From Aliiglaciecola sp041538045 (lineage in GTDB: Bacteria; Pseudomonadota; Gammaproteobacteria; Enterobacterales; Alteromonadaceae), in contig NZ_JBGOSE010000005.1 in NCBI RefSeq assembly GCF_041538045.1, forward strand, positions 297,375-361,374: DNA of 64,000 nt, written 5' to 3'. Below are positions 44,644 through 54,260 of this stretch, in pieces (position 1 is the first letter of the stretch; each line of letters starts with the position of its first letter). The notes under the pieces were generated by a model. The model saw only the letters and a program-made list of their open reading frames with translations. It was not told the origin of the DNA and searched no databases. The translations under genes and the position numbers were made by a program.

Positions 44644-45237
44644 ATGCAAACTAAACAACAGGGTTTCACCCTTATCGAACTTGTCGTAGTGGTCATCGTT
44701 CTGGGGTTGCTTGCAGCCACAGCATTGCCACGAATGTTGGATATTACTAAAGATGCCGAAGATGCTACCGTTGAAGGTGTTGCTGGTGGATTTGCAACGG
44801 GTGTTGGTTTAGTTCGAGCAGCTTGGGAATTAGAAGGTCGTCCAAATGAAAACTTTGGCACTAACATTACATCTGTAGAGATTGATGGGGTGCAGGTAGG
44901 AATAGACAAAGATACTGGTTATCCGACAGGTCAACTGAGCAACGATTCGAGTACTGAAGATGACAATATAAGCAATCTTGATTGTGAAAGTACATTTAAC
45001 TTAATCATGCAAAGTGCACCTACGATCTCTTCTGATTGGGGGGATTTACCTTTTGAGGATTATCGTTACTTCACCAACTCAAGCGACGGGCAAGGTTCTG
45101 GTGGAAACGATTTATGTTTTTATTATCTAACCCAGACTATTAAAAATTTAACCGTAGAACCCACTGATAGAAATTCTGGTAATGGTTTTATCTATGACCC
45201 TAGAATTGGTCAGGTTATTGTTTTTAGTAATAATTAA
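44644..45237 (+). CDS. mshB: MSHA minor pilin MshB
   Basis: Type IV prepilin of 197 residues: short leader MQTKQQG, then FTLIELVVVVIVLG with Glu at position 5 of the mature protein. Two cysteines in the C-terminal part (LDCEST, DLCFYY) may form the pilin D-loop disulfide. A second in-frame ATG at 44596 has the best ribosome site here (AGGAGGT, 5 bases away) and would give a 23-residue leader; the start at 44644 is chosen because it gives the usual leader. Confidence 0.85.
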   Translation: MQTKQQGFTLIELVVVVIVLGLLAATALPRMLDITKDAEDATVEGVAGGFATGVGLVRAAWELEGRPNENFGTNITSVEIDGVQVGIDKDTGYPTGQLSNDSSTEDDNISNLDCESTFNLIMQSAPTISSDWGDLPFEDYRYFTNSSDGQGSGGNDLCFYYLTQTIKNLTVEPTDRNSGNGFIYDPRIGQVIVFSNN

Positions 45238-45348
45238 GCTGAAACTAAAACATAACAGAGTATAAATAAGTATACCCAAATTTAATATTTTGCTATTTAA
45301 AATTTATAAAATTTTTGACATTATTAAACTTAAAATGAGGATGTTACC

Positions 45349-45861
45349 ATGCAACAACAACGCGGATTTACATTAATAGAATTGATCATAGTCATTGTGA
45401 TCTTAGGTATTTTGGCGGTAACTGCCGCGCCAAGATTTATCGATTTAAGCAGTGATGCTACTGCAAGTACTCTTAAAGGCGTAAAAGCAGCTATGCAAAA
45501 CGGTGCACAGTTGGTGTACGCAAAGTCAGCTATTGCAGGTCAACAAACTGTAGCTAACGCAGGAGATGCTACTTCTCAGGTGACTGTAAGTGGTGTGGAT
45601 GTGCAAACTGACTTTGGTTATCCAGATGCAGAGCTAATGACAGCAGGAATGCTGGCTGGTTGGATGCAACTAGATATTGGTACCGACTTCAACTTTGTCT
45701 TGGGAAGTGGTGACGCTGACACCCCTGCTGCTGGAACTTTCGGTATAGCCCCTGGCGCGACTGCTACCGATTATAGTACTGACACTTGTCATGTTCTCTA
45801 CACTGATGCAGCTGATGCGAATAGCGCACCTACCATAACTGTAGTCAGCGCTGGCTGTTAA
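45349..45861 (+). CDS. mshA: Major MSHA pilin MshA
   Basis: 170 residues: leader MQQQRG, mature FTLIELIIVIVILGILAVTA with Glu5, then a long helix and a variable C-terminal domain with a closing disulfide (DTCHVLYTD and VVSAGC at the very end). It is the main subunit of the surface pilus used for attachment. It has its own 111-base upstream gap and a GAGG ribosome site, fitting higher expression than its neighbours. Confidence 0.92.
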   Translation: MQQQRGFTLIELIIVIVILGILAVTAAPRFIDLSSDATASTLKGVKAAMQNGAQLVYAKSAIAGQQTVANAGDATSQVTVSGVDVQTDFGYPDAELMTAGMLAGWMQLDIGTDFNFVLGSGDADTPAAGTFGIAPGATATDYSTDTCHVLYTDAADANSAPTITVVSAGC

Positions 45862-45904
45862 TCAGCAAAGCCAATTAAAACTGGTTTTTTGCAGATGAAT
45901 TACG

Positions 45905-46438
45905 GTGAAAATATCATCTAATATTAAACATACAAAAGGCTTCACGATAGTGGAGCTTATTGTGGTGGTTATGATACTTGGTATTCTCGCCGTCGTCGTT
46001 GCTCCTCGTTTTCAGGGTTCCGGTGGCGTAGCAGAATACACCTATCAAGCTCGATTAATCTCGTCTCTTCGCACTATGCAACAACGTGCAATGAACGATA
46101 CCCGTGAAAACTATTGTTTCCAAGTTAATATCTTTACCGGCTCAAACTCTTCTTTCGGTCCCCCCACACTTGTTTACAGCAATAGCGCTAGTGCATTGTC
46201 GTGTTCGTCCACTATTGATAGTTCAGAAGAAGCCGCTTATGTAGTTGCCAATATTGATGAAATGGCGGCTGATAATGTCACTATTATCAGTGGAGGTGGC
46301 AGTATATTGTTTAATCGATTTGGCTGCCCCAATAATGGTAGTGGCTTTTGTGCTAACGATATCGAGATTACATTTCAAGGAGATACCGAGGTATCAGTTT
46401 GTATTGAAACACAGGGGTATATTCATGCCTGTGACTAA
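45905..46438 (+). CDS. mshC: MSHA minor pilin MshC
   Basis: 177 residues. Prepilin signal KHTKG then FTIVELIVVVMILGILAVVVAP. Four or more cysteines in the C-terminal part. The start is GTG at 45905, 43 bases after mshA. MshC is one of the tip or priming minor pilins. Confidence 0.85.
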   Translation: MKISSNIKHTKGFTIVELIVVVMILGILAVVVAPRFQGSGGVAEYTYQARLISSLRTMQQRAMNDTRENYCFQVNIFTGSNSSFGPPTLVYSNSASALSCSSTIDSSEEAAYVVANIDEMAADNVTIISGGGSILFNRFGCPNNGSGFCANDIEITFQGDTEVSVCIETQGYIHACD

Positions 46439-47030
46439 TTCTAAGGCCCAAACCGGCTTTACTTTGATTGAGCTTATTATCGGGATTGTGGTTTTTGCCG
46501 TTGCGTTGACTTTTATTACTAGTTTGATATCTCCTCAAGCTGGAAAGAGCGTTGATCCCATTATGCAAGTTAGAGCAACAGAGTTAGCCAATACAATTAT
46601 CCGAGAAATTTCGGCGATGAGCTATGACGAAAATAGTGGAAATAGCATCCGCTGTAATGACGACTTAAATAATGATGGTGACCTTGATGACGTTGGAGAG
46701 TCGAGTTGCACTCCCATAGAAAGCTTTGGTCCAGATGATTCAGAATATCGCAATAACACCAATTCCAATTTTGATGACGTAGATGATTATCATGGTTTAC
46801 AGCAGGGGGCTGGTTTTGCTGACGCAGTCATTCGGAACTCGTTAGGCGAAATATTGCTGGTTGATGGCCAGAATCTTTATGCCGGTTTTAGCGTTTCGGT
46901 GTCAGTAACTTATGACGGGGACATGGATGGCGTAACGGATACCGATCAGTCTGCCAAATTGATTCTAGTTAATGTGACCACATCAGGTGGTGAAACGATA
47001 GCATTTTCTGCTTATCGGAGTAATTACTGA
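46425..47030 (+). CDS. mshD: MSHA minor pilin MshD
   Basis: 201 residues. Prepilin signal SKAQTG followed by FTLIELIIGIVVFAVALTFI. The ATG at 46425 overlaps the mshC stop by 14 bases; the open frame extends upstream but lacks the pilin signal there. Contains an Asp-rich stretch DDLNNDGDLDDVGE that resembles a calcium-binding loop. Confidence 0.85.
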   Translation: MPVTNSKAQTGFTLIELIIGIVVFAVALTFITSLISPQAGKSVDPIMQVRATELANTIIREISAMSYDENSGNSIRCNDDLNNDGDLDDVGESSCTPIESFGPDDSEYRNNTNSNFDDVDDYHGLQQGAGFADAVIRNSLGEILLVDGQNLYAGFSVSVSVTYDGDMDGVTDTDQSAKLILVNVTTSGGETIAFSAYRSNY

Positions 47031-47851
47031 TGGAACGGATGAAGCAAATCGGCTTTACCTTAGTTGAATTGATAACGGTACTCGTTGTATTAAGCGTGGT
47101 GTCGGTGGGCATAGCGGGTTTTATCCGCACCAGTACTGAAATATACGTGGATGTCGTAGAGCGAGACAAGTTGTTAAGTCAAGGAAGGTTCGCGATACAG
47201 AGAATGAATTTAGAAATTAGTAACGCCCTTCCAAACAGCTTGCGTATTGCTGGCGATAGTACAATTCAGTGTTTGGAGTTTACTCCTATTCTATTTAGCA
47301 GTTTTTATTTTGATATACCTGTAGCGCCAGAACCTGCAACAGATGAAATTAAACTAATTGCCACCGACGCTGCTATTAATGATTATACTTTTGAGAATGA
47401 ACAATCAATTATTGTTTACCCTACCTCAGTTGAACACGTCCATGGCGCTTTTACTCGACGGTTTTATCTTGCTAGTGAACCAGAGCTGGACGATGAAGAC
47501 CCCAAAAAATTAGTTGTTACCATAGAAGGAAGCCATCAATTTGAGACTGATTCACCCAGTTCTCGAGCGTACATTACAAGTGCTCCTGTGAGCTTTTGTG
47601 TCACTGATAACAAACTATACCGTAAACAACGCTACCCAACGTCCCCTTTTCAATCAACGTCACTTGATGGAGCAGTTTTAATGGCAGAGAATATTCAAAA
47701 TGATTTATCTGGTTCAACTCAAGATATGCCTTTTCGAATTGCTGAAGCCAGTTTAACTAGGAACGCGTTTGTTATCACCCTTTTACGCTTTGAATTGAAT
47801 GAGGAGATCGTTGTTTTCAACAACGAGATACATATTCCAAATGTTCCTTAA
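47030..47851 (+). CDS. mshO: MSHA minor pilin MshO
   Basis: 273 residues. Prepilin signal MKQIG followed by FTLVELITVLVVLSVVSVGIAG; the PilW/GspJ-like minor pilin of the locus. The ATG overlaps the mshD stop (TGATGG). Confidence 0.85.
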   Translation: MERMKQIGFTLVELITVLVVLSVVSVGIAGFIRTSTEIYVDVVERDKLLSQGRFAIQRMNLEISNALPNSLRIAGDSTIQCLEFTPILFSSFYFDIPVAPEPATDEIKLIATDAAINDYTFENEQSIIVYPTSVEHVHGAFTRRFYLASEPELDDEDPKKLVVTIEGSHQFETDSPSSRAYITSAPVSFCVTDNKLYRKQRYPTSPFQSTSLDGAVLMAENIQNDLSGSTQDMPFRIAEASLTRNAFVITLLRFELNEEIVVFNNEIHIPNVP

Positions 47852-48275
47852 TTCTTTTCAAAAAAGCATGCAACAACAATCTGGCAGTATGCTTATTATT
47901 GCATTGTTTGTGATTGTTATTATGACCATCTTAGGCTTGACTATGGTTAAATTACTCAGCTCATCTTCGGATGCTGTTATTCATGAAGTTTACGGGGCAA
48001 GAGCATTGCACGCGGCTCAATCATCAATGGAGCGTAATATTGCAGAGGCATTCCCGCTAACTCAAGATGGTTCTGGTAGTTGCGATAGTTTAAGTACTTT
48101 TTCCTTCGCTGCAGTTCCTGGTCTGCAAAACTGCGTTACCGTTTCCGGTTGTACTTTAACTACCGATTATGTAGATGAAACTGTCCAATACTACCATTTC
48201 GAGAGCACTGGAATTTGTCGATCTGGGCGAATAACCGCCAGCCGTACAGTGGCTGTTGATGCGATTGTGGAGTGA
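47841..48275 (+). CDS. mshP: MSHA biogenesis protein MshP (PilX/GspK-like)
   Basis: 144 residues. A hydrophobic N-terminal helix (GSMLIIALFVIVIMTILGLT) after MQQQSG lacks the usual Phe-Glu5 pilin signature, as in PilX/GspK-type pseudopilins. The ATG at 47841 overlaps mshO by 11 bases; an alternative is 47868. Three to four cysteines in the C-terminal half. Confidence 0.75.
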   Translation: MFLNSFQKSMQQQSGSMLIIALFVIVIMTILGLTMVKLLSSSSDAVIHEVYGARALHAAQSSMERNIAEAFPLTQDGSGSCDSLSTFSFAAVPGLQNCVTVSGCTLTTDYVDETVQYYHFESTGICRSGRITASRTVAVDAIVE

Positions 48276-48277
48276 TT

Positions 48278-51200
48278 ATGCGACTACTAAATACAATTGT
48301 TTTTTTATTTCTAACAAGTTGTTGTGTTAATGCCGATGAACTTGAAGCTTTTTATCAATTTAATCAATTGGAATGGGCTGATAGTAATTCTGTTTTAGAT
48401 AGTTCCGCTAAAAACAATCACGGAAGCCCCATCGGAAATGTCTCGCCTTACTCTTACTCAGCCGGTACGTGCCGTTTATTGAACGTTCCCATGAATACAA
48501 GTACTTCTGTGCAAGATGCAGTAGATACACAACTTGATTTAAATCAGGTAGGCAATGCCGGCAGTATCTCTTTTTGGTATCGCAGTAACTTATCTTGGTC
48601 TAATTCAACAAAGAGACAGTTACTTGATGCGTCTAATCAAGCTCCTAGCCAAGATAAGTCCTTCTTTCTATCCTTAGGTGGAGGAATCTTACAATTTGGC
48701 ATAGAAGATGAATCAGATTACGATTTAGTTGCTCAACGCACTGGTTTGTCTTATGCAGCAGATCAGTGGGTGCATATCACAATAACTTGGGACTTATCGA
48801 ATAAACGTATCCAAATTTATGTAATTACCGGTGGCTCAACGTCAGTTGTGTCAAGATCGGATAGCAGAATTGGAACTATTATGGGCGATATGGATACTCT
48901 GTACATTGGAGATAATCGCTCTAATTATATTCTATACAATGGAACCGGTAATTCAGCCAACGGACAATTTGAAGACGTATATATTTTCGACTTTCCACTT
49001 TCATACTCCCAAGTACGAAGTTTGGCTGATGCAGTGCCAGACTGTGACGGTTTAGACTCGGTTTTAGTATCCCATTGGCCAATGGATTTATGTTCTTTAG
49101 ATGGCTCTAGTGGTGAAGTGATTGATATTATTGCAGGAGCAAATGGGACAGCCATTGATGGAGCGGACATCGACGTTAACGGTAAGTTGTGCCAAGCCAG
49201 TGAATATGCAGGCAATGGAGAGCATCTAAATATTCCACATAATGCTAATTTTGAATTAACTAGTGGCAGTATTGCTATGTGGTTCCGAATTGATGACTTA
49301 GATCCACCGATTGATACCGATTTGATAGGCCGTGCCTTATTTTCTAAGGATTCGGCGGGCTTTGATAGTGGTGGTGGCCACCTAACCATTTATGTAGGTT
49401 CTAATGGCGCCATCAAAGCTCGCCACGAATCCACCTCAAACACCTACAATATTAGTTCGAGCGCGAATTTAATTTCAGAAAATCAGTGGTATCACTTAGT
49501 TTATACCTTCGGCAGCGCGGGCGTAAAAATCTACATTGATAAACAATTAGTAGCAACGAATACCTACACCGGTGGCATTTCAGGAAACCCGGAGCCAATA
49601 ATATTAGGCGCTGGTGCCTCTCATACTGGTGACAATGAATCTGCCCCTGAAGACCTAAAAGACTACTTTATGGGGGAAATAGATGATGTGCGCTTATACC
49701 GAGGGCAGTTGAGTCAAGCTGAAGTGGATAATCTGTTTGCCGAGTCAGAAGGCGTTTGTTTAACCTGTAAAACTGACATTTTATTGGCCCAGTATCAATT
49801 TGAAGAGGAGGAATGGCTAGGAGCAGGGGCGGTTATAGATTCCTCAAGTAACGGCTATCATGCTACAGCGTTAGGTTTGGCATCTCCTATTAACCCGTCA
49901 GAACAAGTCGCCTGTAGAGCGCTGGAAATACCAGCTAACTCGAGCGTAGACGGCGAGTTTAATGCAATCGACACTGGTCTAGACGTTAATGTTATTGGCA
50001 ACATGGGCAGTATTTCTTTTTGGTATCGTAGTAATGAAGCTTGGAATTCGGGTAATTCCAGACAGTTATTCGATGCATCAACTGATGTGGGCGATTCACG
50101 ATTCTTTTACCTTGCCATTTTAAGTACCGGCAAGCTTGATTTTAAACTTGAGGACGAAAACGGCCTTAATTTTGGAGCTCAAACTCAACTCAGCCTTTCC
50201 TACGCCGCGGATACTTGGGTGCATGTTGCCTTAACTTATGATTTGTCATCCAAAGTGAGTGAAATCTATTTGGATGGCGTTAAACAAAGCGTTTCGATTA
50301 CTTCTCAAACGGGTTTAAGTAATGAATTAGGGGAGTTTGACACCTTATATATTGGCGATAATCGTAGTGCCTATCTATCTAATGGCAGTACTCAAAATTC
50401 GGCAAATGGTGAGTTTGATGAAGTTCGAATTTATAATTACGTACAAACCAGCGAGCAAGTTAATTTCGACAAAGATGCACTTAGTACATGCTCCTACGTG
50501 TATAAATATCTTATTGAGCATGATGGCAATGGTTTAACCTGTGACCCTGAGACGGTCACCATCAAAGCCTGTGCTAATGGAAGCTGTAGTGAACTTTATG
50601 ATCGAGATATCACTGTGGCAATGAGTCCAAGCACTGGTTGGCCTGATGGAGACAGTGTGACTATCTTAGGAGATACGCCTGCAAGTGTACTTTTAACTAA
50701 ACTTGACGCTGGCACTGTCACTTTAGATGTGATCGACGAAAATGTTGAGTGCACAGGTGGCTCAGGAGATAATTGTGAATTAACGTTCAGCGATGCTGGT
50801 TTTCAGTTTATTGGCGCTACAAATTCAGATTCTTTCCCTGACCAAATCGCTGAAAGTAACTTTTCTTCTGCTCAACTTAGAGCTGTTAGAAGCGATGATT
50901 CTAGTGGTAGTAACGTTTGTGTGGCTGCTCTTGAGGGGACGCAAAATCTTACCTTTAATCTAAGTTGTGATGATCCAGGTGTTTGTTTAACTCCTGTACA
51001 AACTGGGTCTAGTCCTATTGCTTCTGGTTCGGATGCTGCTGTGTCTTTAACCTTTGATAGCAGCGGTTATGCTTCATTAAGTGGGTTTTCTTATGACGAT
51101 GCCGGGCAAATTAGTTTATCTGTGCAGGGTGAAATTGATGGAGCAACTTATATCAATGGTTCAACGCAATTTGTGGTTTACCCTGATCATATAACAATTG

Positions 51201-52603
51201 AAGCCACTTCAAGTACGGCATTGAGCCGTGCTGGCGTCGATTTTGGCTTACAGGTGACAGCTCGGGGAAGTGAAAATGGGATCCTACCTAACTATCATCC
51301 TCAGCAGGTCGAATTGTGGCTGCAGCGCACTCTCCCTGCAAGTATTGCCGGTGACAGCGGTGTACTAACTTATGCTCAAAGCGACACTATTATTGCCTCG
51401 GAAGTTGGCAGTTTTACATCAAGCGTAATAACCGCCAGTAATACCAATATTACTAGTAGCAACGGAGTCTATAGCTTCGCCGCTGATTACGCTGAATATG
51501 GCTCGGTTAATTTAGATATTCGCGATGCAAATTACTTTGGTCATACGGTTGGTTCAATTACTTCAGAAGGCAGTGCTCCTATTACGTTAGGCTTATTTTT
51601 ACCTGCTTATTTTGAAGTTGATACTACCGCACCGCAATTAGCGGATAGTTGCGCAGTGACATCTGGTTTTACCTATTTGGGGCAGAACACAACTTTTGCG
51701 ACAGTACCACAATTCGTTGTTTCTGCAATGAACGCCAAAGGAAGCATTACAACCCATTATCAATTAGATAGTTTATGGACTTGGTTAGGGTCTAAAAGTG
51801 AAGATTATATTGTTTTGTCTGATGCTGGGCATGTTGGCAGCATTAGCTTTTTTGGCTCTCCAGATATGGATGTTACGGATCAAGGGGTTGCGGGTAGTAG
51901 AACCTTGACCATAAACAATGCTCAGATCAACTATTCTAAATCAACGACCCCTTATGGACCTTTTTCAGCTAGTTTGGAAATGAATATTTTGCCGAGTTTC
52001 TTTACTGACAATACCTATTCCAGTGCTCCGATTTGTTACCATCAAAATTACGATCTAAATGATGATTGTGATGCTGTTTCGTCGCTGGGTGATTTGGATG
52101 ACACCAATAATTTAGTTAATTTATCTGCTATCGGTGGGACTGAATACCGATGGGGAAGGATAGTGATTGATAATGGATTTGGCCCAGAAACTGAGAATAT
52201 ACTATTACCCGTTTCAACTGAGTACTTTAATGGTAGCGAATTCATCCAAAATACTGATGATACTTGTACCTCATTATCCTTAACAGCCAGTGATTTCAGT
52301 ATTACTGATACCAGTGGTGGCTCTACATCGGCTATCAGTATATTAACCAGTGATTTTGGGATGACAAGTGGGAAAACTCTCGGATTTGAAGGTATTGCTG
52401 TCAAAAATAACGATATTTCAGTAATGGGTGAGTACCGGATTGAGTGGTTACCCGTTGGTGATAGCTCAATCACCTGGGATGATTTTTTGCAATATGATTG
52501 GAATGGCAGCGAGATTGGGATTGGTAACCCATCGGCGATAGTTTCCTTTGGGCAATTTCGCGGCAACGATCGAATCATACATTGGCGTGAAATCGGTAAT
52601 TAA
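48278..52603 (+). CDS. mshQ: MSHA-associated surface protein MshQ (LamG domains, DUF6701)
   Basis: 1441 residues. A signal peptide (LNTIVFLFLTSCCVNA) is followed by three concanavalin/LamG-like domains, at about 20-250, 262-495 and 505-740. The first and third are close paralogues (both have GSISFWYRSN and DTLYIGDNRS). The C-terminal half (about 750-1441) is the beta-rich DUF6701 region typical of MshQ, with many cysteines. It is likely a pilus-tip or surface adhesin. The ATG at 48278 with GGAG upstream is preferred to GTG at 48272. Last gene of the msh locus. Confidence 0.88.
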   Translation: MRLLNTIVFLFLTSCCVNADELEAFYQFNQLEWADSNSVLDSSAKNNHGSPIGNVSPYSYSAGTCRLLNVPMNTSTSVQDAVDTQLDLNQVGNAGSISFWYRSNLSWSNSTKRQLLDASNQAPSQDKSFFLSLGGGILQFGIEDESDYDLVAQRTGLSYAADQWVHITITWDLSNKRIQIYVITGGSTSVVSRSDSRIGTIMGDMDTLYIGDNRSNYILYNGTGNSANGQFEDVYIFDFPLSYSQVRSLADAVPDCDGLDSVLVSHWPMDLCSLDGSSGEVIDIIAGANGTAIDGADIDVNGKLCQASEYAGNGEHLNIPHNANFELTSGSIAMWFRIDDLDPPIDTDLIGRALFSKDSAGFDSGGGHLTIYVGSNGAIKARHESTSNTYNISSSANLISENQWYHLVYTFGSAGVKIYIDKQLVATNTYTGGISGNPEPIILGAGASHTGDNESAPEDLKDYFMGEIDDVRLYRGQLSQAEVDNLFAESEGVCLTCKTDILLAQYQFEEEEWLGAGAVIDSSSNGYHATALGLASPINPSEQVACRALEIPANSSVDGEFNAIDTGLDVNVIGNMGSISFWYRSNEAWNSGNSRQLFDASTDVGDSRFFYLAILSTGKLDFKLEDENGLNFGAQTQLSLSYAADTWVHVALTYDLSSKVSEIYLDGVKQSVSITSQTGLSNELGEFDTLYIGDNRSAYLSNGSTQNSANGEFDEVRIYNYVQTSEQVNFDKDALSTCSYVYKYLIEHDGNGLTCDPETVTIKACANGSCSELYDRDITVAMSPSTGWPDGDSVTILGDTPASVLLTKLDAGTVTLDVIDENVECTGGSGDNCELTFSDAGFQFIGATNSDSFPDQIAESNFSSAQLRAVRSDDSSGSNVCVAALEGTQNLTFNLSCDDPGVCLTPVQTGSSPIASGSDAAVSLTFDSSGYASLSGFSYDDAGQISLSVQGEIDGATYINGSTQFVVYPDHITIEATSSTALSRAGVDFGLQVTARGSENGILPNYHPQQVELWLQRTLPASIAGDSGVLTYAQSDTIIASEVGSFTSSVITASNTNITSSNGVYSFAADYAEYGSVNLDIRDANYFGHTVGSITSEGSAPITLGLFLPAYFEVDTTAPQLADSCAVTSGFTYLGQNTTFATVPQFVVSAMNAKGSITTHYQLDSLWTWLGSKSEDYIVLSDAGHVGSISFFGSPDMDVTDQGVAGSRTLTINNAQINYSKSTTPYGPFSASLEMNILPSFFTDNTYSSAPICYHQNYDLNDDCDAVSSLGDLDDTNNLVNLSAIGGTEYRWGRIVIDNGFGPETENILLPVSTEYFNGSEFIQNTDDTCTSLSLTASDFSITDTSGGSTSAISILTSDFGMTSGKTLGFEGIAVKNNDISVMGEYRIEWLPVGDSSITWDDFLQYDWNGSEIGIGNPSAIVSFGQFRGNDRIIHWREIGN

Positions 52604-52607
52604 TAAG

Positions 52608-52952
52608 TAGCCTGGCCTTTAGGCCATGGAAACGCTTCAACCGAGCGCGTGACTAACGCACCCGCCTACAGGTTTAGATTACCCATTATTGCGTGGGGCT
52701 AAGGCACCCGCCTACAGGTTAATAAGATTGTAACCTGGCCTTTAGGCCATGGAAACGCTTCAACCGAGCGCGTGACTAACGCACCCGCCTACAGATTACC
52801 TACCTTGTAGCATGGTCTTTAGGCCATGGAAATGATTTGACCGAGCGCGGGGCTAAAGCACCCGCCTACAGGTTTAGATTACCCGTTATTGCGCGGGGCT
52901 AAGGCACCCGCCCACAGATTAACAATCTTGTAGCATGGTCTTTAGGCCATGA
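52608..52952. repeat. REP/BIME-like array between mshQ and mreB
   Basis: Two hairpin modules alternate. Module A (TGGCCTTTAGGCCATG with a GTAG head) starts near 52608, 52730, 52807 and 52930. Module B, read on the minus strand, starts TGTAGGCGGGTGC and ends with GCCCCGCG or GTCACGCG; copies lie near 52645, 52691, 52769, 52845 and 52891. A and B carry the GTAG head in inverted orientation, the arrangement of BIMEs made from RAYT-mobilised REP elements. No RAYT gene is in the window. Confidence 0.8.
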
Positions 52953-53141
52953 ACTTGTTCGACTTGCTGAAAATCCTGTCGATTTCATCGCTAATTCGCC
53001 CAATTTCCTCATAAACCTCCAAAAACTACAATTCTTTTGTGGTTAACGCCGTATATATCTATTCTTTACTTGCTGATTTAAGGGTGCATTGGTAAAGTTA
53101 GCGGATCATTATGTCTATCTCCAACAGGGTGCGGTCTGTTC
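52953..53141 (+). promoter_or_regulatory. Leader and presumed promoter region of mreB
   Basis: Non-repetitive DNA between the REP array and mreB. No clear -35/-10 pair could be picked by eye; AGGGTGCGG lies shortly before the mreB ATG. Confidence 0.3.
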
Positions 53142-54185
53142 ATGTTTAAAAAGCTTCGAGGAATGTTTTCAAACGATTTATCAATCGACCTCGGTACTGC
53201 AAATACGCTTATTTACGTTAAAGGTCAGGGGATCGTTTTGAACGAGCCCTCAGTAGTTGCAATTCGTCAGGAACGCGCAGGCGGTCCAAAAAGTGTTGCC
53301 GCGGTGGGTACTGCCGCAAAACAAATGCTGGGTCGAACACCTGGAAACATTAAAGCAATTCGTCCAATGAAAGACGGTGTTATCGCCGATTTCTACGTGA
53401 CTGAAAAAATGCTGCAACACTTTATTAAGCAAGTGCATGATAATAATTTTCTTAAACCCAGCCCTCGAGTTTTAGTTTGTGTGCCTTGTGGTTCAACTCA
53501 AGTAGAGCGTCGTGCTATTCGTGAGTCTGCTTTAGGTGCGGGAGCAAGGGATGTGTACCTTATTGATGAGCCTATGGCAGCGGCAATAGGTTCAGGTTTA
53601 CCGGTATCTGAGGCCACAGGTTCTATGGTGGTAGATATTGGTGGTGGTACTACCGAAGTGGCAATTATCTCATTAAACGGCGTGGTTTATTCATCTTCAG
53701 TGCGTATTGGTGGTGATAAATTTGATGAAGCTATCATTAACTACATTCGTCGTAACTTTGGTTCACTCATAGGTGAAGCAACAGCGGAACGTATCAAACA
53801 CGAAATCGGCGCAGCATACCCTGGCGAAGAAGTTCGCGAAATTGAGGTTAGAGGTCGTAACTTGGCTGAAGGTGTACCTAGAGGGTTCATGCTCAATAGC
53901 AATGAAATTTTAGAAGCATTACAAGAACCGCTTACCGGAATTGTTTCTGCAGTTATGGTTGCATTAGAACAATCACCGCCTGAATTAGCATCTGATATTT
54001 CTGAACGCGGAATGGTTTTAACTGGCGGTGGCGCATTGTTAAAAGACCTTGACCGCTTACTGATGGAAGAGACCGGTATTCCAGTAGTAATCGCTGATGA
54101 TCCGCTAACCTGTGTTGCTCGTGGCGGAGGTAAAGCGTTTGAGATGATAGATATTCATGGTGGTGACCTGTTTAGTTACGAATAG
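53142..54185 (+). CDS. mreB: Rod-shape actin MreB
   Basis: 347 residues, bacterial actin that guides lateral wall synthesis. Phosphate-1 motif DLGTANTLIYVKGQGIVLNEP, phosphate-2 VVDIGGGTTEVAIIS and adenosine motif GMVLTGGGALLKDLD are all clear. First gene of mreBCD. Confidence 0.98.
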   Translation: MFKKLRGMFSNDLSIDLGTANTLIYVKGQGIVLNEPSVVAIRQERAGGPKSVAAVGTAAKQMLGRTPGNIKAIRPMKDGVIADFYVTEKMLQHFIKQVHDNNFLKPSPRVLVCVPCGSTQVERRAIRESALGAGARDVYLIDEPMAAAIGSGLPVSEATGSMVVDIGGGTTEVAIISLNGVVYSSSVRIGGDKFDEAIINYIRRNFGSLIGEATAERIKHEIGAAYPGEEVREIEVRGRNLAEGVPRGFMLNSNEILEALQEPLTGIVSAVMVALEQSPPELASDISERGMVLTGGGALLKDLDRLLMEETGIPVVIADDPLTCVARGGGKAFEMIDIHGGDLFSYE

Positions 54186-54260
54186 TCTGAGAGTAAGGGA
54201 TTATTTGTGCTAGACATTGTTAATTTATTAAACACACTATCAAACAGGTATTTAGCCTAA

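Noticed and set aside
52048..52578. 176-codon minus-strand ORF inside mshQ, and another at 48925-49389
   Set aside because: Antisense shadows of the long mshQ frame with no start signal or family.
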